64,000 nucleotides of DNA from Ascidia mentula (GCA_947561715.1 OX387204.1:7631001-7695000), one strand, 5' to 3'. Shown: positions 24,101-39,100, numbered from the stretch's first letter. Made by a program: numbers and translations. Notes: a model not told the origin generated them from the letters alone.

Positions 24101-27100
24101 TTTAGTGTTCAAATTTGACCAAATAATTGATACAGTCACACTGTCATCTTTTCGCACATACTCATACAAAGTGTACATTGATTTGTTGGCGACCAGGAAC
24201 TCAACAGTCGAGCTCAAGGTGAAGTTTCAATCAGGGAAGCTTTGCGTGAATTGGAGTTATGGGGAGTTGGCGCCACTTTCGTTTTCACTGATTACCAGGA
24301 CAGCAACAACGCCACCATACGACTTATCAAAGAATGGAAAGATTTACTCAACGAGGTGTGTGTGTGGATGACTCGCGAATTTGCCCATTTGTGCACTCAC
24401 CACAAGCATGGCACTTTATAGACTTAATGTATTGACTTCCAAACGTGAAGTCTCTTGAGAGTAGCTGATGAATAATAGTCCTTTAAAGCACTATTTTCCA
24501 ATCCCTATCCTTATGTGACCATGATGACTTGTGGTATAAATTTCATGGCCACTGTCTCCGTAACTATGCTACACTTTCTTTTTAAATGTTGTTCAAGCTT
24601 TTATTTCAAATAGCTTCTTGTCCCACAGGTGGTTAAGAAACTCTGCTCTAAAACCAGTTTAAAACTTCTTCTGTCCACCAGGTGGGCGACAACCAGTGCC
24701 TGCTTCAGTCGCTCAAGGACTCGCCCTACTACGTCGGCTTCGAAGATAAGGCTGGGGTGTGGGATCGAAAACTGGTGGAACTCGACGAACATCTGCGCCA
24801 GATTAACGCCATCCAGCGGAAGTGGGTTTACCTGGAACCGATTTTTGGTCACGGGGCTCTTCCTCGTGAACAGGGTCGATTCTCCCGAGTAGACGGCGAA
24901 TTCAGGTGGGTGATTTATGGCATTCTTGGTGGGTCTTATGTTGGAATATACACTAATATGAAAAACAGACGAAAGTTTTTTGAGTTGTTTTCTTTCAAAA
25001 CTGTGTTTACTACTGAAGAACGCTGTTCGAGTGTAATAACCATCACCAACATATAATCCTGTTATGATGTGGTTACTGTTGGCCTATAGTAATGTCACAA
25101 ATACATGTGTCACTTTACGTAAGTCTCCTGAGTCGTTAAATCAAAAATAAACTAGGTAATTTGGTATTGGTCTTCTTTTTTAGATCACACAACAGCCTCA
25201 TTTTTATCCAGACTTTAGCATAAAAATTATCTTTTTTTTCTGCAGGGGCATCATGGCGGATATCAGCAGGGATGGGAGAGTTTTGTCAATTGTTGGTCGG
25301 GCCGGATTGAAAAACCAACTCTCGTCTATGCTCGACCAACTACAGAGGTGTCAGAGGTCGCTCAACGAATACCTCGAGGAGAAGAGAGACGCCTTTCCTC
25401 GCTTTTACTTCATTGGAGACGACGACCTTCTCGAAATTCTCGGACAGGTGAACATCTAGTTTATGACTAGAAACATTGCATGCATCGTTATATTGGTAAC
25501 ATGTGCTTTTTTATTAGTAAATCGTACAAAGGTACTGTGGCTGTTTTAGCAGTATATGCTGTATTGGCAAACCCCCAAGACATTGTTTCTGAACATTTTT
25601 TTTGCGTACATATTTTCAAATTTCATGCCCTTAAGTCTATAAGTTATTTTCGTTTTTTTCAGTTGATGCTGCACCAATTATAAGAAATCACTATACTTTG
25701 TTTTCCTTTTTCAATATCCTTCAACATACTTCACGATTTATTTTACCTTCCCAGTCAACAAACCCGGTTGTTATCCAATCTCACCTGAAGAAACTCTTCG
25801 CCGGAATCCATTCGGTGGAGTTTGAGGATGGGGAAGAGAAGAGGAAAGAAATCGTCGCCATGAAGAGCTTGGATGGCGAATACGTTGCGCTTGAACGCTC
25901 TGTGCACGTGACATCTGACGTGGAGGTACTGCTTGATTTCAACATGTTTTATGTCAATTTTAAAAGAAACTTTTCTCGTGAACGCAAATGTTCCAATAGT
26001 GATCAGTGAACTGCCGACGGTGCACACTGTTTAGACATATCAGATCTCATCAGTGCAGTAGGTTACTGACGCCTACTGCAAAGTCATTACAAAGTGGTTG
26101 CCGGGCTAGTTATGGGGCAAGACTGTCCTTAGTCACCAGTAGCTGGATCGATGATGTTAACTTACTGCACCTGTTGGACAGTCTTTACAGTATATAGGAG
26201 GTGGTTTTTGGCCCTTGGAAGTCGTTACCCAAAAATCAAGGAATATATTAATATTAGTATGCCTTATTCAAATAAAAAAAATTAAGGTACAACAACAACT
26301 AGCAGATGAGACATGATATGTCAAGGCAGTGTACCTCTGTTTGCAGCAACATTTCTTATTTTTAGGAATGGCTGATGGATCTCTCGGAGAAAATGAAGGA
26401 CACGTTGAAGTCGTTGTTGTCTAAAAATATCAGCTCAAGTAACAAAGATCCGAGCAACTTCCCATCGCAGGTCAGTCCACGATGGTCTCCCTTATAACAC
26501 CACCCCAGAAACACATGTTCCTCTTTACAGATTCTTTGTCTGGGTGAGCAGATCGCATTCAACCGGGATTGCGAGGCAGCGATCGGCGAAAATCGCCTGA
26601 GTCAACTTAAAAGTGAACTGGATAAGAAACTGAGATCGTACACCTCAGTTTCCATCAACGCACAGGAGATGGGGAAGACAGGTGGGTTTGTGTGTCATTA
26701 ATTAAACTGCTTATCAAATGACACTTTACCTGTTCCAACAATTTAGCAGTGAATGATTGCATTTAAAGTTAATTCTAAATTGTCCTTCCCTATTTTAATA
26801 CAGAGTTTTTGTTTTAATTTAAAACGGTTCGCATCGGTAACTAATGATAAATCACTTGCTATTTATCCATTTTCAGACATTTAATTTTATAACTTTTTTT
26901 ACACATGACAATTTTTACAGAGGCTCACATCATGGATCTTAAACTGAAGTCTCTCATTCTTGACATCGTTCATAACATTGACGTGGTCGAGCAACTTATC
27001 AAAGCCGGGATCAGATCGACCGGTGACTGGACGTGGCAGAAGCAATTGAGATATTACGCACAAAGATCTACCGTCATGAAAATGGTGGACGCTGAGTTTA

Positions 27101-30100
27101 ACTACACCTTCGAGTATCAGGTGCGATCAAGTCGTTGTTGGCACAAACTTATGTTGTCCTTTGGTATCTGCGTTTTATGCCAGTCAGAAGTTTTTCGAAA
27201 ACACTATTATTCCAATAGCAATCACAGAGAGATCTAAGTTCAAGCTATAAATGCTCCTTTTTCACTAATGAGCGGCATTAAAGTCGTCCAATACAGACGC
27301 AAATTAAACAAGAAACATAGATTATGGTGACTTCTGGTATTTGAAAATGAGGATTTAAGCCATAGACTGCCGAAGCTGACCCGACGATCACTGTTCTTTC
27401 CGTACAAATACACACAAAGCACTATAACTTTTAAACGCGATCAGCCTGCTTGTAATGGTAAAATATATGAGCTAATGCGTTTTGTGTGTACACTTTCAAA
27501 ATCCACCAGCTACGTTGTTTCCTTGCAAATCTAGTTTCTATGTTAAATTTTATCCTTGTAAAGTCACTCAATGCTTCTCTGTTTGTTTCAGGGCAACGCG
27601 CAAAAGTTGGTCCACACGCCCTTGACCGACAAATGCTACCTGACGTTGACGCAAGGCATGCACATGGGATTGGGTGGAAACCCGTACGGACCGGCTGGAA
27701 CCGGTAAAACCGAATCAGTGAAGGCTCTCGGTGGTTTGTTCGGTCGCCAAGTCCTGGTTTTCAACTGTGATGAGGTATGTGCGCAGTTATTTATAGCGCA
27801 ATGTTTTATGTGATACAAAGGTTCCGGGTTTATGCAATACGTTTCTTATATATGAAAAATGTGATTACTGGGACTGACCTAGGTTATGGCATATTCATCC
27901 AAGCTACTATAGGGAATATATGGATTTCGCCTAAACGACATCATCAGTATTCTAAAAACAACAAGAGCAAACATTAGGATTGGAATCAAACGCACACATC
28001 CTTACATATGCTTAACATCCAGACTACATTCCTGCACGAAACAAAATAAAAAGTAGAGGAGCAGTCAACGTTATTAACGAATAATGCTGTTGCGTCTACA
28101 ATTTGCTCTGGGGATAAAATTAACATTAACAGGCACTGCATCAGCGGCTGGGTCGATTAAAACGTTTCGGAGATAAAATAAAAACAAAACGCTGTGGTCA
28201 TCGTACTCTGGGCAACACCATGCATTGAATGTTGATCTTTTCCTTCATTGTGGTATGCCATTTAAATTCGCTTTCGTCGATATGAAATGTTTCATAAGAC
28301 ACGACTGAAAGTCGTAGCTGTGTAGATTTGACTGAATCTCAAAACTTACGCAGGGCATTGACGTGAAATCAATGGGTCGCATTTTCGTGGGTTTGGTCAA
28401 ATGTGGGGCCTGGGGTTGCTTCGACGAGTTCAACCGACTGGAAGAGGCTGTCCTCTCCACAGTTTCCATGGACATTCAAGTCATCCAAGCGGCTTTGAAG
28501 AATCGCGCGCCAACCGTCGACCTGCTGGGACGACAGGTGACGCGTTTTCTGCAAATAAATATAAAAATAACACAGAATTTGAACGTGTATCACAATAAAT
28601 ATGGAAAATAAAATGGCATGGGCACCAAAACATAATTGTTATTAAGTCAGGCACCAATGTGACAAATAGATCATCATTGCAGCGATCCTAACATTTATGG
28701 TGCTTAGGTCGACATCAACCCCAACTCGGGCATCTTCATTACGATGAACCCTGCGGGAAAAGGTTACGGTGGTCGTCAGAAACTCCCCGACAATTTGAAG
28801 CAACTCTTTCGGCCAGTGGCCATGTCGAGACCCGATAACGAACAAATCGCCGAGGTACTGATTTTGATCTCGTATATACCATGAATGGACAAGGATTTGT
28901 TTTCCCAACACGCGCATTAAATATGTATGATGCGTTTTTTCTAAATACGTACATGTTTAAGCGTCGATAAACCTTTGCCGAATCGCTGCATTTAACGAGG
29001 TGTGCCATCATGAGAATAAATCCCGTATGGTAACACATTGAGCCACGGTTGGAGTCAATTTATCCTTACAGCAAATAAACACTCCTGTATACAACTTGAA
29101 GGTAATCCTTTTCTCGGAAGGATTTCGCGAGGCGAAAGCGCTCGGTCGCAAATTGGTGGCAGTTTTCAATCTCTCCGGTGAACTTTTGACCCCACAGCAA
29201 CATTACGATTGGGGGTTGCGAGCCTTAAAAACCGTCCTACGCGGCAGTGGTCAAGCACTTCACTCACTACGTCGAAAAATCGAGGAGGAAGAAATCGACC
29301 AAAAGGTTATTGGATGGATTCAGCATTGCATGTTCTGTGTCCTTGTGTACTAATAGGAGTTGTTTACGTAATAGATCGCCCCGCTAACTTAAGGGTCGTG
29401 GTGATTACTTCTTCACATTTTGTCTTTTTTTTTTAAATCACGAAGGATAAAATGTAACTCAACACTTTTAAGCCTTAACAGTGCTGCTTACTTTACATTT
29501 CCTAAAGAACTCTTAGAACTTATTGTAAAATACCCTACGTATTTCTTATTGAACCAATGAGCAACCGATTTAAGAAGTTATGCTAGTGGTAAGGCTGTGG
29601 GCAGAACTTCGTCAAGTTTAAAACCACATTTCCTATTTATGGGTTATATTTCAGGTCAAGCCAGAAGATGAATATGAACTTGTTGTACAAGCTCTGCGTC
29701 TCAACACACTTTCAAAACTGACCTTTGCTGACAGCCAGAGGTTCGACGCGCTCGTGCGTGACGTTTTTCCCAACATTCCATTCACAGGTTGGGATTGCTA
29801 CCCTGCAATGTAGAGTGTTGTGGAGATATTTTAACTGTAGAAATGTGCTGTAGATTTGGAGAAGGAGAAATTGATTGGGGCGATTCGGGAAATGTGCAAC
29901 GAGCTGCATCTGGCCGAACAGGATCGACAGATTAAAAAGATTCTCGAACTGTACGAACAAATGCAGCAAAGAATGGGCGTCGTCATTGTTGGCCCATCGG
30001 GATCCGGTATGAAAATTGATCGCAAAATTTACGTTAAAAACTGGCCTCTAAATACTGTGGATAAAAAACACGAGGTGTTTTCTATATTTTTTGAAATGAA

Positions 30101-33100
30101 ACAACTAGAGTTAATGAACACCCCACATGTTGAATACCGGTACCTGGTTATACTTCATAATTTTAATCCATAAAGAACGAAGTTGGCACACTTGTGATTT
30201 TGCAATTTAACTGTGATGATATGACATGTTCGATTCATGCAACCCTTCTTCCTAAAAATAATTTCTTCCACATCTATCTTGCAGGCAAGACCACTTTATG
30301 GCAGATATTGCGTGGTGCGATGGCCAAGCTAGGAAAGACTGTGAAGCTTCATACGGTGAACCCGAAGGCGATGGCTCGCACACAACTGCTGGGTAAAATC
30401 GACCTCGACACCCGCGAATGGTCCGACGGAGTGCTCACTAACAGCGCTAGAGAGGTGGTCCGCGAACCGCTGGTAAGTACAGGTGTTGGTTTGAAAAGTT
30501 TTTTGTGGATTTTATACATTTTTATTAAGTGAACACCGTGGTATATAAGTAAGTTTTTGGTTTCATAACTTTTACGTTTTGTGTTAATCCACGCCCAACC
30601 TTTTTATCGTTTCAGGAAGTTCAATCTTGGATTGTTTGCGACGGCGACATAGATCCCGAGTGGATCGAATCCCTTAATTCGGTGTTGGACGACAACCGCC
30701 TTCTTACCATGCCTTCAGGAGAGAGAATCCAGTTCGGACCCAACGTCAACTTCGTATTCGAAACCCACGATCTCAGCTGTGCGTCGCCTGCTACTATTTC
30801 AAGGTATATGGTTTGCTTGTGTTGAATTTTTTTTTAATTAACCCTACAGAACTTTAACCCTGTGTACTTTTAACGTAAATTTGTTATAGTGTTCTTTTGC
30901 GCTGGTGGCAATCACTTGTTAATTCGGTTTTAAAGCAACTTGTAAACTGTTTGTGTGCAAAGTTGTCCCGTTGATAGGTTGTTTTACGAAGCCCCTAACT
31001 GTAAGTTGGAAAGTGTTAAATTCCATATAAGCAACATCGTTTTCCTGACTCGATAACGCTTGTGGTTTTATCGGTGCCCAAGTCATTTTATGTAGCAGGT
31101 TTTATTGTTCAACTGCGTAGTAGCTGTGAGTGCAAAATAAAAACGATTTGATTTGATAACGCAAAAGTATTACGACATAATCGCATAGCAGGGCAGGATT
31201 GCCCCGCTGCGTAGGCCCTTTATATTTGGCGATCTCGGATTTCGTGTATCGATCATAAGGTTGGCTTCGCAGCCAAGCTGGACTTGATTTGATTATATAT
31301 TAATCGTCTGTGTATTCCGCACAGAATGGGAATGATCTTCCTCAGTGAGGAAGACACAGACGTCAAGGCTCTTGTCCACACGTGGATGAAGAAACAGCCA
31401 GAAGAACTGCAGATGAAACTGCAGGGATGGATCGAAGATTACTTCCACAGGTAATTCTATTCCTTTTTGGGCATGTTTTTTTTCTTACGATGTTGTTTCA
31501 TCTCACAGAGCTTTACAATGGGTTCGACGTTCCTCCGGTCTGGTCGTGGATTGCAGTTTGGTTGGTATTGTCCTTAACGGCCTCTCACATTTGAACGGAT
31601 GTTCTGATAAGCTGTCCTTTATCGTTGGCCTAATAAGAGGTGATTACTTGTGACTGATGAGATCGAGTTTGATTTCCGCACCCCACCCACTTTGCACCAC
31701 CAATATGAAAAACAACATGCAAACAACAACAATAACTTTACAGTTAAAACTGACTGATGACCAAAAACAGTTGTTTACCTTTTTTGCCATTTTTCACGTT
31801 TTAGTATTTATAGTCGCGTTTGCGTTTCCGTACTTATCCAGATGAAGATCGGTTGGATAACAACGGAAACATCGACCAAATGAATTATTTTTTCCAGAAG
31901 AGCTTTGAATTCATTGGATTTAAATGAGCACTACGAAATGTCAAAATATGTATAATTTGCAACACTGCACGCTTTTTGGCCACCTTTTAACACATACAGC
32001 TCCCTAGCCATACTCACAAGCATGTCCTCGAGTTTACTGTATTTTAGGATTGGGAGGAAATCTCTCAGCATCAAGCAGCAACGACCTGGCAAAAGAAATT
32101 CTCCAATGGGGTCACGAGTCGCCTCCCGACTCTCGGGTTGCCACAAACCTATTTTACAACCTGAAAACCGGTCGACTCGATTCTTACCGTCTCGATGTTA
32201 ATGCGACCGTCATCCCTCCAGAAAGCGTTGCCACTATGGAAAGTTTCCCGATGGTGGGTGGTAATGTGTAAAGATGCTTTTGAGTGTTCTTGTTCTTGGA
32301 ATGAAGAGACTGGCCCAAACTGTTGAAAACATTGACATGTTTTATATTTTTCAAAGTTTTTTCAACTGATAATGACATAAGCACTTGTCCAAACGTTTTC
32401 AATAAACAAAATATGTCAATATTTTCAACAGTTTGGGCAAGTTTCTTTATTTTCAGAATTATGAGTAGATCCGCAAATAGTGTTCCTGTTCTTATTTATA
32501 AGCCAGAAGATCGCGCGACACCTTTAATTTTAGTAACAGTGTAGTGTCCCATCCTTGGTGACAGCGCTAGATGAGACACTATCCTGGGTAAAAAAACGGT
32601 GCGAGAGTGTGAATGCCCGGCGTTTGCGTTTAGATTGAAACGGCCGAAATGCAACGTTACATCGACCACGTGATGAATTGGCTGAAACCTGGAAATCGTC
32701 ATCCCTTCGTCGTTGTGGGTCCGGACGGTAGTGGGAAAGGAATGTTGCTCCATCACTGCTTTGACAAACTCCGGTCCACGCAGGTTGGTTGGATTTATTT
32801 CATTCGTATCCTATGACCCACAGGTAAAACGATGAGATATGTTTTTTTAAATTAATTATTGCATTGAAAGTTGGAGGTACGAATTTTATAAAGGCAAAGC
32901 TTATATTAATTTTTTGTTTGTTTGGATGATTTAACCCGTAAACCTTCCTTCAGGTGGCGACAATTCATTGCAGCGCTCAAACTTCTCCGACTCACCTTAC
33001 CCAGAAACTACAGCAAGCTTGTATGGCAATCAGTGGTGGAGGAAGGTATGTCGCCTAAATTTCAAATGATAACTTCTGGTACAATGACGACATATTGCCA

Positions 33101-36100
33101 CCATTTTTTTCTTGTTTATGTCACATGTGAGACGTTGTGCTTTCTTGAGTAAAGAATTAAGTAAATAAGCAGAGAGCGTCAGTTAAGTGGTAAAAGTTTT
33201 CGCTCCTCAGTCATCAGTGACACTTCTAGGGTCAAAATAGTCACTGTCTGCAGCTTACTAATCATTATATACCCTCATTTGCTTCTAAAGAGTTAATTAA
33301 ACTTTTTTGCCTGAAATCGCCTGTGTTTAAAATAATATAACGGCATTCCTCTTTACAGCGGCAGTGGACGTGCGTTACGTCCTCGGGATTGCGAACATCT
33401 CGTGCTTTACTTGAAAGACATCAACCTTCCAAAACCTGATAAGTGGGGAACGAGTCAGACCATTGCTTTCTTGCAGCAGGTGAGTGATTGATCCCTCTTA
33501 AATTCTTTGATTCGTTGAAACCTGTGTTTGCTTTGCCTGAGAAGTACATCATGATAATGATTATTGCATGTCAGCCGAAGCGTCGTAACAAATCAATACA
33601 AATTGCTATAAGAGCATTTTTGTATTGTTGGCTTTCGCCTGACAGCGTCAGTAACAGACTATGGTCGCTTTGTTTCAGCTCTTGACGTATCAAGGCTTTT
33701 ACGACGAAGAGAACGAATGGGTCGGATTGGAAGGAATTCAAATTATAGCTTCAATGAACGCCTCGGCAACTTTGGGAAGACATAAACTGACAACAAGGTG
33801 AATGCGGGATTTCTATTTACAGAGAAATGTTTTCGTCTCGGCCCTGTTTTTCCTTCTGCGTGAAAAATCATAACACCTACACAGCTTATCTCGAAGCTCC
33901 TCTGCAAATGCAACCAAAAAAATGTTCCTGTTCTGGTTATTCGCACTTTACCTAATCACACATATACTATGTACACATATACCAAATTGAAACCAAGTTC
34001 TACTATTCATCCCCAAACATCCACAATTGTTGTCGGTCAAATTTTCATCATTTCTTGTTTATTTGCAGATTTACGTCGCGAGTTCGTATCCTCAGCATGG
34101 AATATGCCGACACAGATGAATTATGTTCCATATACACTGCATGCCTAACTCCCGTGCTCCATCACCACCCCGCTCTTCAGCGACATCCAGTGTGGGGATC
34201 GCCTGCACGTATACAGCAACTTGCCTCATCTATGGTTCAGGTAATTACTGCTGGTTGTTCTCGTCAAAATGAAAAGGAAAGTACTCGACAGTCAAGAGTA
34301 AAACCGCGCTCACAGGATGTCGCCAATGTCTGTGCTCCAATCTGTTTGCAACGGATAATGTAACTTATATATTGTCCAACGCAGATATACGAGCAAGTTC
34401 GTAAAGTGTTTCTAAGCGACGATCACGGGCACTACCTCTTTACACAACGTGACCTAACCAACTGGTGCATGGCAATGATTCGTTATGACTACTCGAGCAT
34501 GACGGGTGACGGAAGATCGGCCGATGCTCTTCTGAGCGTTTGGACTTATGAGGCATGCAGGATTTTCAGGTTGGAAATTTTTTGTGTGTTTGTTGCAAGC
34601 CGCATTGGTCATATATTGGATTGATGAATATTAGTTGCCGTTTGCATTAATACAGACATCGTAAGTATGTAAATATAAACGTGATTTGAATTATCATCAG
34701 AGACCGCATCGTCGGTGGCAAAGACAAAGATCGCTTCGATTCAATGTTGTCGTCAGTGCTCGCTCATGATTGGTCAACCAACGCCTCAGAGCGAATGCAT
34801 GACGGGTATTACGTCACTTGGGGCGCGAGGCAGGAGTTGGGAGGTGTGTGACGTCATTTAACTCCACCTTAGTCAAGAGTTATTAGAACCAAATATCATT
34901 TCCAGCCGACGGCATGCTTCCAGTTCACGGCAAAACACTCGGTCATTTGTCGGCCGGCGATCTCAAAGACGTTATAGCGAAAGCGGTTGCGTCATACAGC
35001 AGAGAAGTGCGTGAGTTGGACGTGCTCGTCTTCCAGGAGGTTTGTCTTTGTTGTTTCGTTGTAACTTTTTAAACCAGATTATACATAGTAAGTCGTATCA
35101 GTCTCTTGCTACTTGACTGGTCTTCTAAATGTCTTTGCACTAATTGGGACAGACTGATTTATTTAAAAATAATAATAACACGAGCTTTTCCGGAAGTACT
35201 CCTTGCTTCGTCGGCTAATCAAACCAGGTAATGCACATTTTCCCCTTTGCTTTGGAGTGTAAAGTTGTGCCTAATAGTCAAATACTAACATGTGGAGTTC
35301 ACCCAAAACTTGAACACTGTCTATAACAAGTGTTTATAGCCAGTAATTTAATGAACTCTGTACCAAACGGAGGCCTAAATTATTCTGTTGTTCACTATGT
35401 TTTTTAATCAAATTTTCTTCAGGTTTTGGAATATTTCGCTCGTGTGGACCGCGTCCTCTCGTCACCAGGTGGCAGTCTTCTGATGGCTGGTCGTACGGGG
35501 GTGGGAAGGAGGACTGCTGTATCAGTCTGTGCCCACATACACCGCATGTCCCTCTTCACACCCAAGGTTTCACGTAACTACGGCCTCAAACAATTCCGCC
35601 TTGACCTAAAGACCGTAATGCAACAATCTGGCATTGAAGGAGAGCAGGCAAGTTTATTTAGCAATGTTTAAAGTTATTCCGAACTGGTGAGTGATGAATG
35701 CGTTACTTTGTGAAAAGACCTACACAGATATTGCACGTGGGGCTTTCTAAGAACAGTTGTTACATCTGTATGGTAAATGAACAGCATTAAACAATCCACC
35801 AAGTTTTGTCGTTTCGTCCTCATTTGTTTCATGTTTTAAGGAGCTCTATTATTAGTCTTGGTTTCATAACCTTATTACAGACATATGTTGTGTTTACTGC
35901 AAGGAACTGAAGATGCCCTTGGGGCGAATTATTATTCCTGATCAAAAGCCAGGCTGACCCTGTAGAAAAAAGCTACTGCTTTTTTTAGTGTTATTATACA
36001 GATAGATCCGTTTAATCGGATATAGCCAATTTGTCAGGCCTTCTTGTATACTTAGCTCCAACAAACGAAATGGTAAAGACTTCGGTTTAGGTTGTATGAA

Positions 36101-39100
36101 ATACAACGGATTTCGCGATGGTCTTGAAAACTCAAACTTCTTTCCGACGTTTTAATTTCACGATAAATCCCAGAAAAAGCAAAAAAACGTAAATTTAACT
36201 GAATTTCAATCCATGTGCAGGTCGTACTTCTGCTTGAAGACTTCCAGCTCGTCCACCCATCCTTCCTTGAACTGATCAACAGCGTTTTATCTGCGGGCGA
36301 AGTTCCCGGTCTTTACACAACAGAAGAACTTGAACCACTTCTTGCTCCATTGCGCGACCAAGCGTCAGAAGCCGGTCACCGGGGTCCCCTCTACAGTTAT
36401 TTTGCGAAGAGTTGAGTTTTGGTTTATGTATGTTGGCAAAGTTTGTGAGAGCAAGGCGACGTCCACTGGCTTTTTCTGTTATCACAAAATAGTTTGTGGA
36501 CTGGTGTAGTCGTAACATATACCTCATATTCCTATACACTCCTCAGTCTGGTAACAATCCCAAATTCTTAAACCTTGTCGTTCGTGTAATACAAAATTTG
36601 TAGAAATTATAAAAGTTACTTGTGAGTGAAAAACAGCGTTGTTATTACTGAAGTACGTAAACGTCGTATTTTTACTTTTTGATCAGTCAGCATAGCGCCA
36701 AGGTTTAACACCATGTTACGCCTTATGCTGTCTTATGTAATTAAGTTATTTTCGTTTCTCAATGATGTAGAGGTGATGAGCAACCTACACGTGGCGCTGA
36801 TCATGGATTGCACGCACGAAAACTTCACCATCAATTGCGAAAGTAACCCCGCCTTGTACAAACTGTGCCAGGTGGAATGGATGGATCACTGGGACAAACA
36901 CAGCATGAGACAGGTTTGTAAAGCCCTTGAGTTACATGAGGTCCAAACTGTTTTATGAACTGTTGGCCCACGACAACTATAGTATTTGAGAGATATAAAT
37001 AAAGGTATACAATTGTAACTTAAAGTTGGGTTCCTTAATTTTTCCAGAATCCAGCCACCATACTGGGCAATCAGTTGACTATAATCTGAAAAACGTACTG
37101 TTTCAAATTATTAATACAGCTTAAATGTTAAAAATACATTGTCTTTAAAACATTTATAAGCGTTTTCAAGAGCTTTCAATTGCACATATCGTCCCTGTGG
37201 TGTTGGTTTTGTGTTTCAACAGTATTGGGTTCTTAACTGGTTGCAAACTTTTTTCACCAGGTTCCGGAGATGCTCCTTAGTCAACACCTTCCTGCTGACA
37301 GCAGCAACAACGCTAAACAGTTGTGCAGCAACTTCGTGAAAATCCACCATTCTTGCGGGCAACGCAGACAACAGGACGCCACGCCCCGACGTTACATGAC
37401 CTTCTTGCGAACTTACCGAAACGTTTTCCAGTCGTGCAAGGACGACCTCATGCGGCGACAGGGCCACTTACAGGCAGGCACTAGAGTTTTTGATCCGAAG
37501 TTAATTTTTTGATTCGGAGTTGAAGATTTTTTTATTTAAATGTTGGCAATCACATCTTGGAACGCTGCACGAATGAATTTCACGTAAAGTCGTTTAATTC
37601 ATACTGAATATAAGTTAGTGCTTCTCCCCAAAATCATGTTAAGCATGAATATACATAGTTTTATAACGCCATAAGGACCTTACTGCAAAATGAGTTTGCA
37701 TTTTAGCACTCTAAGCATTGTTATTAACTTCCTATCTCGACATAAGTGCTTTTTGCATTTGTAGGCTGGCCTTTCGAAACTAAACGAAGCGACGTCATTG
37801 GTGGACAATCTGAAGCAGAAAGCTGCAGATCAGGGTGCCTTGCTTGTACAGAAGCAATCAGAGGCTGATAATGCTCTCAAGGAAATCACCAAAGCGATGC
37901 AGGTAAAATACACATTCCTACGTATTGCATTGGTTATGTGCGATGATAGATTGCATCATTAATTCTGTTCATTGTAATTGACTGCTGTTGAACAAATACT
38001 TCTTTTAATCCACAACGAGCTTCATTTTATCTATTATTTTTTTGAACTTTATAAAAACAGATTTTCGTTTCGTTTTTCCCCCTTTTCGTCCTATAGTTTG
38101 GTGCTGAGAAAAACGTTCTTATGCTAAATATTCCTTTCATCCACCCCATACAAATCTTCAAAGTTTGACAGTGTTGTTCTACTCCCTAGCAATATGACCT
38201 GCTTTTTTACATTTAATTTTGCTAATTACTCGAATCAGAAGCTTAGGATTTCTATAGGAGCAGAAACAATAAGTTTTCTATGTTTTAACGCATAGGATGC
38301 CAGCACACAGAAGAACGAAATGGAAACCTTGAAGCAAAAAGCTGCGGAGGAAAGAGTGAACATCGATAAACGGAAGAAAGCGATCGACATCGAATTGTCA
38401 GAGGTCAGAATCGTGCAGTGACGTAAAAAAACATGAATGATAAATAAGTTCCATTTTAGGTTCAACCCCTTATCACTGCAGCGAAAAAGGCTGTTGGAAA
38501 TATCAACCCCCAAACTCTGTCCGAAATAAGAGCTCTCCGAGTTCCTCCGGAAGTGATCAGGGACATTCTGGAGGGAGTTCTCCGCCTTATGGGGATTTTT
38601 GACACCACTTGGGTCAGCATGAAAAGGTGTGAAAGGAGACTATGTTACTACTGTTTGGTAAATTCTCGAAGCAGGATCAAAAAGAGTAATTTATTTGAGT
38701 GGTTTAACAGAGGTTGGAATGGAGAAAGGCAAGACTCAACACAACCTAAAAATAAACTGGAAAGCCGCACATTAATGATAAAAGCCATTGTATATTATTA
38801 TGCTGTTTCCATAAAACAAATCTGGGAGCCTTAATATTGTTAACATCTCCAACCAATTTTGAACACTTTGGTTCGTCGCCCTAATTATTTTACTTTGTCT
38901 TCAAGTTTTCTCGCAAAACGCGGAGTAAAGGAAGACATCATCAACTTCGACGCCCGCCGCATCAACCCTGAGATTCGCAGCTCGGTGGAGGAATTACTCG
39001 AGAGCAACGGAAGATCCTTCGATAAGAAGAACGCGCAGCGGGCGAGTGCTGCCGCCCTTCCTCTCGCCGAGTGGGTGAAGGCGAACGTGAAATACTCGCA

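Larger units (their letters stand above)
15166..27120 (+). other. DYNC2H1: DYNC2H1 tail and linker, exons 1-28 (residues 1-1659)
   Basis: Exons: 15166-15339, 15398-15541, 15750-15912, 16065-16214, 16488-16601, 16730-16968, 17422-17664, 17736-17855, 17917-18039, 18343-18518, 18831-19026, 19176-19436, 19694-19938, 20267-20482, 20764-20897, 21383-21620, 21903-22086, 22391-22596, 22760-22915, 23254-23365, 23452-23622, 24197-24355, 24682-24905, 25246-25447, 25755-25925, 26366-26470, 26531-26681, 26921-27120. Strong family landmarks are [11 protein letters not shown] (exon 7), [16 protein letters not shown] (exon 12), [20 protein letters not shown] (exon 13), [20 protein letters not shown] (exon 21), [11 protein letters not shown] (exon 23) and [18 protein letters not shown] (exon 24). 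The last three form the dynein linker, which ends just before AAA1. Tail residues mediate homodimerisation and binding of intermediate and light-intermediate chains. Confidence 0.95.
29854..32253 (+). other. DYNC2H1: DYNC2H1 AAA2 module, exons 34-39 (residues 1943-2273)
   Basis: Exons: 29854-30006, 30285-30472, 30616-30803, 31325-31450, 31509-31639, 32048-32253. Walker A GPSGSGKT (residues 1989-1996) is split by intron 34 after the first G of the last GK. The [17 protein letters not shown] and CASPATISR blocks that follow are typical of AAA2. Intron 36 (30804-31324) holds two dispersed repeats. Intron 38 holds a Penelope-like relic. Confidence 0.93.

Noticed and set aside
36411-36416. TGA after exon 49 as a premature stop in DYNC2H1
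   Set aside because: A GT donor one base into the next codon (A|GTTGAG) removes it and restores exact alignment with the family.
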